A DNA stretch of 64,000 nt, taken from assembly GCA_026004215.1 (NCBI GenBank), contig BPIR01000002.1:1043844-1107843 (forward strand), in the 5' to 3' direction. Below the pieces are notes generated by a model. The model made no database searches, was not told the origin of the DNA, and saw nothing but the letters and a program-made list of their open reading frames with translations. Shown piece after piece: positions 26,714 through 35,588 of the stretch (position 1 is the stretch's first letter; the number at the start of each line of letters is the position of its first letter). The position numbers were made by a program, and so were the translations under genes. The DNA is from Candidatus Binatia bacterium. GTDB lineage: Bacteria; Desulfobacterota; Binatia; HRBIN30.

Positions 26714-29403
26714 GCGAGCCCGCTTTCGGATCCAAGCGAGCGCCGCGGCGCTCAACAACAGCCACCACCCCTCGCCAGTCCCGGTGGTGACGACGTGGCA
26801 GCCGCCGCTGCGATCGACTCGCGTGACGATCTCCGGAGTCGGTGTGGCCGGAAGTGGGGTCGGTGGCGAAGGCGGAGCTGTCGGAGGTGCCTGGCACAAC
26901 CCGGATAGGCAGAGATTCGTAATGCAGTCGGAGTTCTTTTGACACGACTCGCCGACATCCAACGGAGGCACGCAAAAGCCCCGGAATCCGGTGATATCAC
27001 AGCGGTCACCCGGGTCACACTGCTCGACCTCGCAGCAGACGTTGTCGGTGCAGAAATCGGATTCGCACTGATCTGGGCGGACACAGGGTTCACCCAAACC
27101 TCGCCGCGGTGTCGGGGTCGGTGGAATTTGTTCGCAGAAGCCGGCTCGTCCCGGCACACGGCAAGATTGGCCCGCCGGACACTCTTGCAAGTTGCAGCAC
27201 ACTCCGCCCTCGATCGTGTTGCAGAAGAAGAACGAGTCGCACTGCGAAGTGTCGGAACACGAACCACCCGGCGGCACGCGCGTCGGCGTCGGTGTCGGGG
27301 GAGGATTCTCGCAGACTCCCATTCCGCCTCCCGTCGGCCGGCAGAATCCACTTTCGCAGTCGTCGTTACTATCGCACTCGGCACCGTTGGGTTGCTTGAG
27401 CTGGCAAACACCTGCAAACCCCGGGACGCTGCACGATTGCCCTGCCGGGCACAGCCGCTCGCGGCAACACACCCCGTCCACACAAAAGCCGCTGATGCAA
27501 CGCGCGTCGGATGTGCATGGGAAGCCGATCGGCAGAGGGGTGGGCGTAAAAATCGGCGTCGGCGTCGCGGTCGGCTTCGGCACACATTGCCCTTCGCGTC
27601 CCGGTTGCCCGCAGGTTTCGCTGCTGGTGCACTGCCGCTCACAGCAGAAGCCGTCGATGCAGTACGAAGGGTCACATTGCGTGGGATCGTCCACACTGGT
27701 GCAACACTGGGCCGGATCCGTACATGGACTTCCGGGCGGCAGCCGAGTGGTGCACACACCCTCCGAGCCGGGAATGTTGCACGCTGCGTTTACAGCGCAC
27801 AGCGGGTCGTTACAGCACACGCCATCGGTACAGAAACCCGATGCACACTGCTCGGGAGCGTTGCACGGCACACCGTTGTTGGCAGGCGGACCGCACGTGC
27901 CCGTGTTGCAAAATTGGCCTTCAGGACAGGAAGCCGACGCACAGCAAAATCCGTCGACACACCGGCCCGACTCGCACTGATCCCCGAGGGTACAGCGGCT
28001 CCCGTTGGGTGCCGGCGGCCGGCACACTCCGTCGAGTGTAGTGGCACGAGGCGGTAGAATGTCGCAACGTTGGCCCTCGGGGCAACTTGGCGTGCTACAG
28101 CACGTGTTGTTCACGCAGGAGCCCGACTCGCACTGCCGCCCCACGGTGCACGCCGCCCCGTTCGGTCGCGGGGGAATTTCACGAGCCCGCAACAGCCGGA
28201 CAGAGTTGTTCGAAAATTCGGCCACCGCGATGTCCGGAATCGCGTCACCCGTAAAGTCCATCGCTGCAATGCGGCGCGGGCCTAACCCCACAATCACTTG
28301 CGTGCCGAATTCGAAACGGCCGTCACCCAACCCGGCGTATACGTTCACAAAGCCTGCAGTTACGGCGTTGTTGTCCGCAGCGCGCGTACTGAAGGAAACC
28401 GCCAGGTCCACGCGTGTATCCAAATCGAAATCCGCTGCCGCAATGTCCTGCGGTGTGCACACCACGGCCACTCCGTTGATTCGTGACGGGCAAGACAGTC
28501 GCAGAGGTGGCAAAACACGGAACAGCGGACTTTGCCCACCGATCAGAATCGAGATGGAGAACGAATTCACTGATCGAATGTCACGGTTCACCACGGCCAA
28601 GTCGATCCGGCCGTCGTTATTGAAATCTCCTTTTGTCATTCCGATCGCGTCGTTCCCCACAATAAATCTCTGCGGAACGACCCCACTAAACGTTCCCGTG
28701 CCAGTGTTGAGGAACACCGAGACCTCGTCCGTGCCGCGAGCCCCAGTATCGAGCAAAATCACATCGTCGAGCCGGTCGCCGTTTAAATCGTGAGCTAGGA
28801 TCACCCGCGGGTTTGCATTCGGGCCTACAGGAAAGGTCCCCACTGACGACAGGCCACGGTTTCCACCCAGGTTTCTCAAGACCGTGAAGGAATCCGCCGC
28901 GCCATTCGCCGTAGCGGCGTCCAGTCGAGCGCGATTATCAGCATCGAAGTATCCTGCAGCCACCCACACCGGCCCACGGCGCGCGACATCAAAGGACTGT
29001 GGTGCCGAAAAACGCCCGTCATTTCGCCCACTGGAACCCAAGCCCGAGATCACAAAGAGCTTACCCACGTTCGGGTCGGTCACGGCGATGTCGTTGATAT
29101 TATCCTCGTTGGTAAAATCGCCTACCGCCACCCCCCGCAGCAGCGTGCCCACCGGAATCTCTACGGCTGAGATAAAGTCCCCCGTGGAGCTACTGAAGAG
29201 CACGGATACCCGATCGCGCACCGTGCTCGATATGACCACGTCGTTGATGCCGTCCCCATTGAAGTCACCACCGGCCACGTACGTTGGACCATTCGGTACC
29301 CCTCTTTGCTCCCCAGGAATAAAAGAACCTGAGCGAGTATGGTGGCAGGCCCCACCAACCCGAATGCGACAAGCGCAAACAAACGAATGACCGTACACCT
29401 CAT
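26696..29403 (-). CDS. Secreted FG-GAP and Cys-rich repeat protein, signal peptide in a different frame (frameshift)
   Basis: The long frame (residues from about 29330 to 26696) holds seven or so FG-GAP/VCBS-type units (VAGGDFNGDGINDVVISS, ILAHDLNGDRLDDVILLD), predicted beta-propeller blades, then about nine Cys-rich units of 40-50 residues (CESGSCVNNTCC, CASGFCTDGVCC, CESDFCTDNVCC) with PTPTP spacers. The C-terminus is GGCHV followed by a hydrophobic helix and RKRAR, like MYXO-CTERM sorting tails. The frame lacks a credible N-terminus. In another frame ATG 29403 gives MRCTVIRLFALVAFGLVGPA up to LAQ, a signal peptide. Adding one base to the A4 run at 29321-29324 joins them as AQVLFIPGEQ. Either sequencing error or inactivation. 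Confidence 0.8.
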
Positions 29404-29678
29404 CTACCGTTCTCCTCGTTTAGATCGTGACCGGATTACCAAAATCCCTCTTTCCGAACCACGCTCGATCGTGAGTTCCCTTTCTCTAATCGCGCACCGG
29501 GTTTGTCAAACGGAAATATTCCGAGCGATCGAAAGAGCCTTTAGCGCATAACCGTCGCACTAATGCAAGCACCTGGAGCCTATGGCGCAGCGTACCTGGA
29601 TTGCTGTGGTCCAAACGTGCTACTGCCCCTTCGCTCGCACGCTGCGCGAGCGCAAAGCCGCATGTCGAGGAGGTCGCA

Positions 29679-30821
29679 ATGTTTTCTTTCGAGATGACCC
29701 CAGAGCAACGCGAAATGAAAGAGCTCGCTCGCAAATTCGCCGCCGAAGAAATCATCCCCATAGCGGCACGCTGCGATGAGACCGAAACCTTTCCGGTCGA
29801 GGTGTGCCGTAAGGCGTGGGAACTCGGGCTGATGAATTTAGAGGTCCCCAAGGAATACGGAGGCCCGGGTTTGGGTGTGCTGGACACGATTTTGATCCTG
29901 GAAGAACTCAACTACGGGTGCGCCGGTATTACCAACGCCCTGGCCGCGAACGGCTTAGCCGCAGTGCCCCTCATCAAGGCAGGAACCGAGGAACAAAAGA
30001 AAAAGTATCTCGGTATGCTCGCCAACGAATTTAGCTTTGCCGCCTTTTGTACGACCGAGCCGGGCGCGGGCTCGGATGTCGCCGGCATGTCGACCACGTA
30101 CCGCCGGGTGGGCGACGATTTCGTGATCAACGGCGTCAAGCACTTCATCTCCAATGGATCGATGGCCCACTGGTACACGGTTTTCGCGACCCGCGACCGC
30201 AACCTCCGCCACCAAGGGATCTCGTGTTTTGTCCTGCCCGCAGACACGCCCGGAATCCGCCGCCGCCGCATGCACGGCAAGCTGGGCCAGCGCGCCGCCG
30301 ATACGGCCGAGGTCGTTTTCGAGGAAGTTGTGGTGCCGAAAAGTGCGCTCGTAGGCGAAGAGGGACAGGGATTCAAAATCGCCATGCAAACCTTCGACCA
30401 CACTCGCCCAGAGATCGGGGCGATCGCCATTGGAATTTCCCAACGTGCCCTCGACGAAGCCCGGAAGTACGCCTTGGAGCGCCAGGCCTTTGGCCAGCCC
30501 ATTGCGAATTTCCAGGCAATCCAGTTTATGCTCGCGGATATGGCCATCGAAATCGAAGCGATGCGCCTGCTCACCTACAAAGCGGCGTGGCTTTTGGACC
30601 AAGGAGCCGGGGCCCCGATCGTTTCGAGTTATGCGAAGGCCTTCGGCGCCGACGCGTGCATGCGCATCACGACCGACGCCGTGCAAATTTTCGGCGGCTA
30701 CGGGTACATGCGCGAGTACCCCGTCGAAAAACTCATGCGCGATGCGAAGTTGCTTCAAATCTACGAGGGTACATCGCAAATCCAACGCGTCGTCATCGCG
30801 CGCAACTTGCTCAAATCTTGA
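29679..30821 (+). CDS. Acyl-CoA dehydrogenase (medium/short-chain type)
   Basis: 380 residues, a standard single-gene acyl-CoA dehydrogenase. ATG follows CGAGGAGGTCGCA. Motifs: VPKEYGGPGLG, FCTTEPGAGSDVAGM (FAD/substrate loop), GVKHFISNGSMAHWY, RALDEARKYALERQAFGQPI, FGGYGYMREYPVEKLMRD and the catalytic Glu in LLQIYEGTSQIQRVVIARNL. This arrangement is nearest to medium-chain enzymes of beta-oxidation, which pass electrons to ETF. It is monocistronic, divergent from the FG-GAP gene with 275 bp between, and ends at a hairpin shared with the convergent aldolase. Confidence 0.94.
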   Translation: MFSFEMTPEQREMKELARKFAAEEIIPIAARCDETETFPVEVCRKAWELGLMNLEVPKEYGGPGLGVLDTILILEELNYGCAGITNALAANGLAAVPLIKAGTEEQKKKYLGMLANEFSFAAFCTTEPGAGSDVAGMSTTYRRVGDDFVINGVKHFISNGSMAHWYTVFATRDRNLRHQGISCFVLPADTPGIRRRRMHGKLGQRAADTAEVVFEEVVVPKSALVGEEGQGFKIAMQTFDHTRPEIGAIAIGISQRALDEARKYALERQAFGQPIANFQAIQFMLADMAIEIEAMRLLTYKAAWLLDQGAGAPIVSSYAKAFGADACMRITTDAVQIFGGYGYMREYPVEKLMRDAKLLQIYEGTSQIQRVVIARNLLKS

Positions 30822-30883
30822 ACGGGCTGCAAACGCGCGAGAAGCGCCCAGCCACCGGCCGGCGCAAACGGATCCCGGCGCGC

Positions 30884-30901
30884 CCACCGGAAAACCGGTG
30901 G
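30884..30901. terminator. Hairpin between convergent acyl-CoA dehydrogenase and aldolase genes
   Basis: CCACCGG, loop AAAA, CCGGTGG: a perfect 7-bp GC-rich stem placed between the stops at 30821 and 30906. On the plus strand it is followed by CTGGCTATTTG, a weak T-tract; on the minus strand by GC-rich DNA. It may serve as a terminator for the dehydrogenase or as a barrier between the two. Confidence 0.5.
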
Positions 30902-30905
30902 CTGG

Positions 30906-31829
30906 CTATTTGAGCTTCCCGGCGTAAATGTCCATCACGGTGTGGAGAAACTCGATGGCCTCCTTGCGTGGCCGCTGGAACGAGTTGCGCCCGATGATCG
31001 AGCCGAACCCGCCACCATCACGGATCGCACGAATTTCGTCCAGAATGGCATTGGTTTCTTTGGCCTCACCGCCCGAGAAAATCACGATGCGCCGCCCATC
31101 GAAGGCACTTTGCACCACGTGACGTACCCGATCGGCCAAAGTTTCGATCGGAATGCGCTGCTTCTCGTACACCTTGCGCGCGGCCTCTTGCTCGATGTGC
31201 GCCGTCGGCGGCTTGACTTTGATCACGTGCGCCCCCAACTGAGCCGCAATTTGGGCGGCATACGCGACCACATCTACAGCGGTTTCCCCCGCTTTCGAAA
31301 GCCCTGAGCCGCGCGGATACGACCACACCACTACCGCTAAACCCTTGCGTTTTGCTTCTTCCGCGAGGGCGCGGAGCTGACCGTACATCTCGTTGCGCGC
31401 GGCAGATCCGGGATAAATGGTGAAGCCGATGGCCACACAACCAAGCCTGAGGGCGTCATCCACGCTGGCCGTAACCGCGGGACACGGGTCGGTGCCGGTA
31501 TATAGCGTGTCGGAATTGTTCAGTTTGAGGATCAACGGAATCTCGCCCGCGAACTCGGCGGCCCCTGCCTCGAGAAACCCAAGCGGGGCTGCGTAAGCGT
31601 TACACCCAGCTTCGATCGCCAGCTCGAAATGGTAACGAGGATCGTAACCCGGCGGGTTGGGCGCAAAGCTTCTCGCAGGCCCATGCTCGAACCCTTGATC
31701 CACAGGGAGGATCACCAACTTGCCCGTGCCTCCCAGCCGGCCGTGATTGAGCAACCGCGCCAAGTTCGTCAGCACCCCAGGGTTCTCGCTGCGGTACCAA
31801 CTCAAGATCTCCCGCACTCGCTCGGTCAT
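30906..31829 (-). CDS. fbaB: Class I fructose-bisphosphate aldolase, archaeal/FbaB (DhnA) type
   Basis: 307 residues. Cleaves or forms fructose-1,6-bisphosphate through a Schiff-base Lys. Landmarks are VILPVDQGFEHGPARSF near the N-terminus, LKLNNSDTLYTGTDPCPA, VVWSYPRGSGL, the Schiff-base Lys region HVIKVKPPTA, IVIFSGGEAK and SIIGRNSFQRP at the phosphate site. ATG is preceded by GGAGGAGGGCTGATC, so the earlier in-frame start at 31868 is not needed. Together with GlpX at 22.6 kb this supplies the aldolase/FBPase steps of gluconeogenesis. Convergent with the acyl-CoA dehydrogenase. Confidence 0.92.
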   Translation of the reverse strand: MTERVREILSWYRSENPGVLTNLARLLNHGRLGGTGKLVILPVDQGFEHGPARSFAPNPPGYDPRYHFELAIEAGCNAYAAPLGFLEAGAAEFAGEIPLILKLNNSDTLYTGTDPCPAVTASVDDALRLGCVAIGFTIYPGSAARNEMYGQLRALAEEAKRKGLAVVVWSYPRGSGLSKAGETAVDVVAYAAQIAAQLGAHVIKVKPPTAHIEQEAARKVYEKQRIPIETLADRVRHVVQSAFDGRRIVIFSGGEAKETNAILDEIRAIRDGGGFGSIIGRNSFQRPRKEAIEFLHTVMDIYAGKLK

Positions 31830-31997
31830 GATCAGCCCTCCTCCATGCCTTCTTCCGAATGGCCCCACGTTAGTGAGCCCGCAGTCGTGAAGTCAACTTG
31901 CCGTCGGAGCCCTCCCTTTCCAACGACATGTTGTGGGCCCGTGCCACCATGCTTGACTACCCTCGAACGCCTGACCAAGGTGCCCCCGATTCCGCTC

Positions 31998-34280
31998 ATG
32001 CGCCACCGCGACCCGTTGCGTGCCGTTCCTGAAGGACACACAAAACTACCTGGGCGGCAGTCTTCAGCGGGCACACCTCGTTGCCGGACAGCTTTCCCGC
32101 GAGCTCCCCATGTGTTCTTGAGCGTGCTCGCGGTCCTGTGGACGCTTGCCTCCGAGCCCGAGGATTGTCGAGCGGATTTCGTGCCGCCACCGACTGGCTG
32201 CTCCCGGGCTCCGACCGAATCCGGGGGGCTCATGAGTGCGCTCTTTGCACTGCTCCCCGCTCCCGAGTGCTTCGACCTGAACGGCGACGGCGTGGTGTCC
32301 AGCGCGGATTTGATCGTGGCGGTCCGCAATTCCGAAGGAGAAGCGAGCCCCACACCATGGCTCGGAACCGCGACGGAAACGCCTACGCCAACCGTAACCG
32401 CGACGCCGACCCCCACTTTCACGCCATCGTGCACTCCAACCCGCACCGTTACCCCCACACCCTCCCGGACACCCACAGAAACCCCCACGCCCACGATCAC
32501 ACCGACGCCCCCGATCTGCCCCCAAAACGCCTCCGCAGCTCTAGAAGTCTCCTTGGAAAATGGTGCCGACTTCCCAGGCTCTGCCGCCATCGTGCGCGGG
32601 GAACTTTTGTTTCCCAGTTGCCAGGCCGGTCCCGAACTCGCGGATCGCTACGCTGGATCGGTCGGACCCAATCGCTGGCTTCGCTTCGATGGACTCGCAC
32701 CGGGCACTTGGGTGCATCACCTGGTTGTGAGCAGCCCCACCACCGGCCAAATTCAGCACAGCCAGAGCCTGCTCGTCGCCGGGCCGAGTGCCAACCGCGT
32801 CTCCTGGCGCTTGTTTGCAAACGTTTTCGTCGTAACAACCGCGGCGGACGATGCCGGGGCCGACATGAGTTTGCGCGCCGCACTGGAGCGCGCGAACCGC
32901 AGCGCCGGACCCACACTGGTCCGCTTCGACGACGACCTGTTCCCACCGGGCCAAACGGTGGTGTTTGGGCTTCGCTCGGCACTGCCGCCGCTCGCCGCAG
33001 GCCGGGTCACTCTGGATGGCCGTGACCTTTTCGGCACGCCCGGCTTGCGAGTGATCGATGCCAACGGCGGGCCCTTCCCTGCGCTTGCCATCCGCAGCGC
33101 GCACAACCACGTGATCGGCGTCACTCTTCGGAATGTGGGTGGGGCCGATCGAGATGTGCTCTCGATTGCCGGAGAAGCCGCTTACGGGAACATCGTCGAG
33201 CATTGCCTCATCGAGGGCTCCGCAACGGGTGATGCGGTGGGCGTGGACGACAGGGCCGGACGCGATTTTGCCGCTGGCGCCAACTGGATCCGCCACTCCA
33301 TCATTCGGGGCGGCAACGACAAAGGGATCAAGGTGACCCGCGCCGCGTACCTGCGCGCGGAGGAAAATTGGGTACTTCACAACGGCAACGGTGGCATCCA
33401 AGCCACACTCGGAGGGCGAGCGTTTGTGCGCGATAACCTCATTGAACATAACGAGGGAGCTTCGGCCCAAAATGGCATCGCCATCAATGGTGCCGATCCA
33501 TCGAGGCCACACGAACCGGCATGGGTGTTCGCGGAGGGCAACTTGGTGCGCCACAACGCCGGTGCGGGCCTGCTGGTCCGCGCACATTCCGCCGCGGCCG
33601 TCGGGAGAAATGTCTTTATGTCCAACGCCCGCGATGGCGCGCGGGTCCAGGCGGTGCCCGGCGCCGGAAGTCCTGCACTGCGGGCAGACCGCAACGGTTT
33701 CGTTTGCAATCGCGCATCCGGCTTTGTCGTGGAGGCCGATTCGAGCGTGGATTTGGGGGGCGGCCCCTTCGGCGGCCTGGGCAAAAACGTATTCGCTTGG
33801 AATGGCCAGGGCCTCGACCGCCGCAATCTCCTCTTTCTCGGCAGTGGAGGTCTATTCGCTCGCGGAAATCACTGGGAGCGATGTACCGGCACTGATGCTT
33901 GCTCGATTGCGGCGATTGCAGAGGATATCGGCGGGAATTCGAATCAGGTTGTGGTGGAGCCGGCGTTCCCGCTGGTGGCCAATGACCCGCCGCGCATCGT
34001 GGCCGTGCGCCCGGCCGTGGCACCCGCTGGCGCGATCGTGCGAGTGTTCGGGAGCGGCTTTGCGATGGCTACAAACCCCGACGCGTGTACCAGGTCAGCG
34101 ACGTGCACCAGCGGAACGTGCGTTTTCGTCAACGAGGTTCCAGCGCCCATCGAAGCGGCGAGCCCCACGGTACTCTTCATTCGCATGCCATTCACGTGCT
34201 TTGCGCCGGTTCGTCTCGAAGTTCGCACCGCTGCAGGCAGCGACCAGATCGAGTACTGCGTAGCTCCAGGAAGCCGCTGA
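31998..34280 (+). CDS. Secreted parallel beta-helix protein with dockerin-like loop and IPT/TIG domain
   Basis: About 760 residues. A signal-like hydrophobic stretch (FLSVLAVLWTLAS) is followed by one EF-hand-like half-dockerin (CFDLNGDGVVSSADLIVAV), a Pro/Thr linker (TPTPTVTATPTPTFTPS), a small beta domain, then a right-handed beta-helix from about residue 290 to 620 (NHVIGVTLRNVGG, GNIVEHCLIEG, NWIRHSIIRGGNDKG, VFAEGNLVRHNAGAG). An IPT/TIG-like domain ends it (PPRIVAVRPAVAPAGAIVRV). Beta-helix folds are typical of polysaccharide lyases and adhesins; catalytic residues are not evident. The start is uncertain: ATG 31998 is used, but a GTG nearer the hydrophobic core is possible. Confidence 0.8.
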   Translation: MRHRDPLRAVPEGHTKLPGRQSSAGTPRCRTAFPRAPHVFLSVLAVLWTLASEPEDCRADFVPPPTGCSRAPTESGGLMSALFALLPAPECFDLNGDGVVSSADLIVAVRNSEGEASPTPWLGTATETPTPTVTATPTPTFTPSCTPTRTVTPTPSRTPTETPTPTITPTPPICPQNASAALEVSLENGADFPGSAAIVRGELLFPSCQAGPELADRYAGSVGPNRWLRFDGLAPGTWVHHLVVSSPTTGQIQHSQSLLVAGPSANRVSWRLFANVFVVTTAADDAGADMSLRAALERANRSAGPTLVRFDDDLFPPGQTVVFGLRSALPPLAAGRVTLDGRDLFGTPGLRVIDANGGPFPALAIRSAHNHVIGVTLRNVGGADRDVLSIAGEAAYGNIVEHCLIEGSATGDAVGVDDRAGRDFAAGANWIRHSIIRGGNDKGIKVTRAAYLRAEENWVLHNGNGGIQATLGGRAFVRDNLIEHNEGASAQNGIAINGADPSRPHEPAWVFAEGNLVRHNAGAGLLVRAHSAAAVGRNVFMSNARDGARVQAVPGAGSPALRADRNGFVCNRASGFVVEADSSVDLGGGPFGGLGKNVFAWNGQGLDRRNLLFLGSGGLFARGNHWERCTGTDACSIAAIAEDIGGNSNQVVVEPAFPLVANDPPRIVAVRPAVAPAGAIVRVFGSGFAMATNPDACTRSATCTSGTCVFVNEVPAPIEAASPTVLFIRMPFTCFAPVRLEVRTAAGSDQIEYCVAPGSR

Positions 34281-34296
34281 CCAGACTAGCGGCCTT

Positions 34297-35154
34297 TCAT
34301 TCCTGCCCGTCTCGTGGTGCGCCACGAGAAATCCACGCGGCAATGGCTTCCACCCACGCCGCTTCGAGCTTTGGGCCCGACAGCGGCATGGGGCTTCCCC
34401 AGCGGGTGTCGAAGGTTGCCAGGGTAATCTTCGTCAGCAAGAAGCTTCGCTCCGGACGGCCAGGGTCCACGCGCATCCAGCCTGCATCCCGAGCAGCGCT
34501 GTTAGCCGGGGGCACGCCGACGAGGGATTCATAGGGTTGGGTCAAATCCAAATTGCCTGCACGCGAGGTGCCATCGTGGCAAAAAGCTACGGCACAACGC
34601 GGAACGAATACTTCCGCTTGTAGCCTTGCGAAGGAAACTGCCGCCGGAGTGGGGTCAGTCGCGACGGGCGTGGCAGTCGGGCTCGGTGAGGGCGTGACCA
34701 GCAGAGGGGGCTCGTCCCCACGCGGCGCACCAGCGAGAATCCATGCCTCGATGCGGGCAAGTTGCTCCGGCGCGAGCGGTGCGGCGCCCAATGGCATCCG
34801 GCTTCCTTGTCCCGGACCCGGCCCGACGAGCTTCGCCCAAAGAAAGCTGCGCTCGGGAGCGCCCGGCGTGACACGCAACCAGCCCGCCTCACGCGCGGTA
34901 AAATTTTCGGGTACAGCGCCCACCAACGCTTCGTACGCTCCCGGCCCTTCCAAAACCAACCCCCCGGCCGCTACTCCCACAGAATGGCAGGGGCCCAAGG
35001 CACATTGGCGTGCAAACACGTCGGTTTGTAAGGCAGCAAAGGTGTCCTCTGCCACCCGCACGGGAGGAGGACCATCGCCGGCGCAACCAAAAATGGCCCA
35101 CACCGCCCACAACCCGAGGGTTGCGCCTGCAAGACAAGAGGATGCCCGCTTCAC
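34297..35154 (-). CDS. Lipoprotein with two CX4CH (putative c-type heme) domains
   Basis: 285 residues with a lipobox (WAIFGCAGDG). Two related domains of about 110 residues lie either side of a PSPSPTATP linker. Each holds a CX4CH motif (QCALGPCHSVG; RCAVAFCHDGT), then AGWLRV/AGWMRV, GAPERSFLWAKL/GRPERSFLLTKI, SRMPLG/SPMPLS and a final EAWILAGAPRG/AAWISRGAPRD. CX4CH binds heme c in cytochrome c3-type proteins, and similar lipoproteins are common in myxobacteria; heme attachment here is inference. GTG start. It lies 35 bp downstream of another Cys-containing exported protein on the same strand, suggesting cotranscription. Confidence 0.85.
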   Translation of the reverse strand: MKRASSCLAGATLGLWAVWAIFGCAGDGPPPVRVAEDTFAALQTDVFARQCALGPCHSVGVAAGGLVLEGPGAYEALVGAVPENFTAREAGWLRVTPGAPERSFLWAKLVGPGPGQGSRMPLGAAPLAPEQLARIEAWILAGAPRGDEPPLLVTPSPSPTATPVATDPTPAAVSFARLQAEVFVPRCAVAFCHDGTSRAGNLDLTQPYESLVGVPPANSAARDAGWMRVDPGRPERSFLLTKITLATFDTRWGSPMPLSGPKLEAAWVEAIAAWISRGAPRDGQE

Positions 35155-35189
35155 AGAGGGAGCTGACTACCGAGGTATGGATTCGAGCC

Positions 35190-35558
35190 TCAAAGGCCCT
35201 TTGCGCCTTCCACGACGATGCCGGGCAATCCGTTACGAACGTACTTTTTCCCCGTAACCTCGGCCCGTTCGCCCGCGAGCTTTTTCACCTCGTTGTACGG
35301 TGCCTCGTTGTTGTGATCGTCCACCAATAGGTACAGTTCTCCGGCCTCGGTGAGCAAACCGAGCGGCACGCCCTTCTTGGCGCACATTTGCGCGCAGCTC
35401 TTGTGCGCCGCGCCTTTGCTGCCCTTGGCCATGTAACAGGCGAGATCGACGACTTCGCCCTGAAGTTTCACCTCCTCCTGGGCAAAGGCTTGACCCACCA
35501 GCACACCCAAGAATGCCGCTGAGAACACACCCGCAAACCTTGCTTTCTTCGAGCGCAT
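35190..35558 (-). CDS. Small exported Cys-containing protein of unknown function
   Basis: 122 residues: a signal peptide (MRSKKARFAGVFSAAFLGVL to QAFAQ), then a compact domain, LQGEVVDLACYMAKG, HKSCAQMCAKKGVPLGLLTE, LYLLVDDHNNEAPYNEVKKL, RAEVTGKKYVRNGLPGIVVE. The strand pattern resembles a small OB-like fold with three Cys (DLACY, KSCAQMC) able to bind metal or form disulfides. The same pattern recurs in exported proteins of many environmental bacteria, but I know no assigned function. It precedes the CX4CH lipoprotein on the minus strand and diverges from the sensor kinase by 30 bp, so its promoter overlaps that gene's start. Confidence 0.8.
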   Translation of the reverse strand: MRSKKARFAGVFSAAFLGVLVGQAFAQEEVKLQGEVVDLACYMAKGSKGAAHKSCAQMCAKKGVPLGLLTEAGELYLLVDDHNNEAPYNEVKKLAGERAEVTGKKYVRNGLPGIVVEGAKGL

Positions 35559-35588
35559 GCCTGCATTAGTATCCGCGGCGTCGCAGCC

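Noticed and set aside
26939..28057. 372-codon plus-strand frame inside the Cys-rich gene
   Set aside because: Antisense of Cys/Gly-rich coding DNA; no homology-like pattern or ribosome site.
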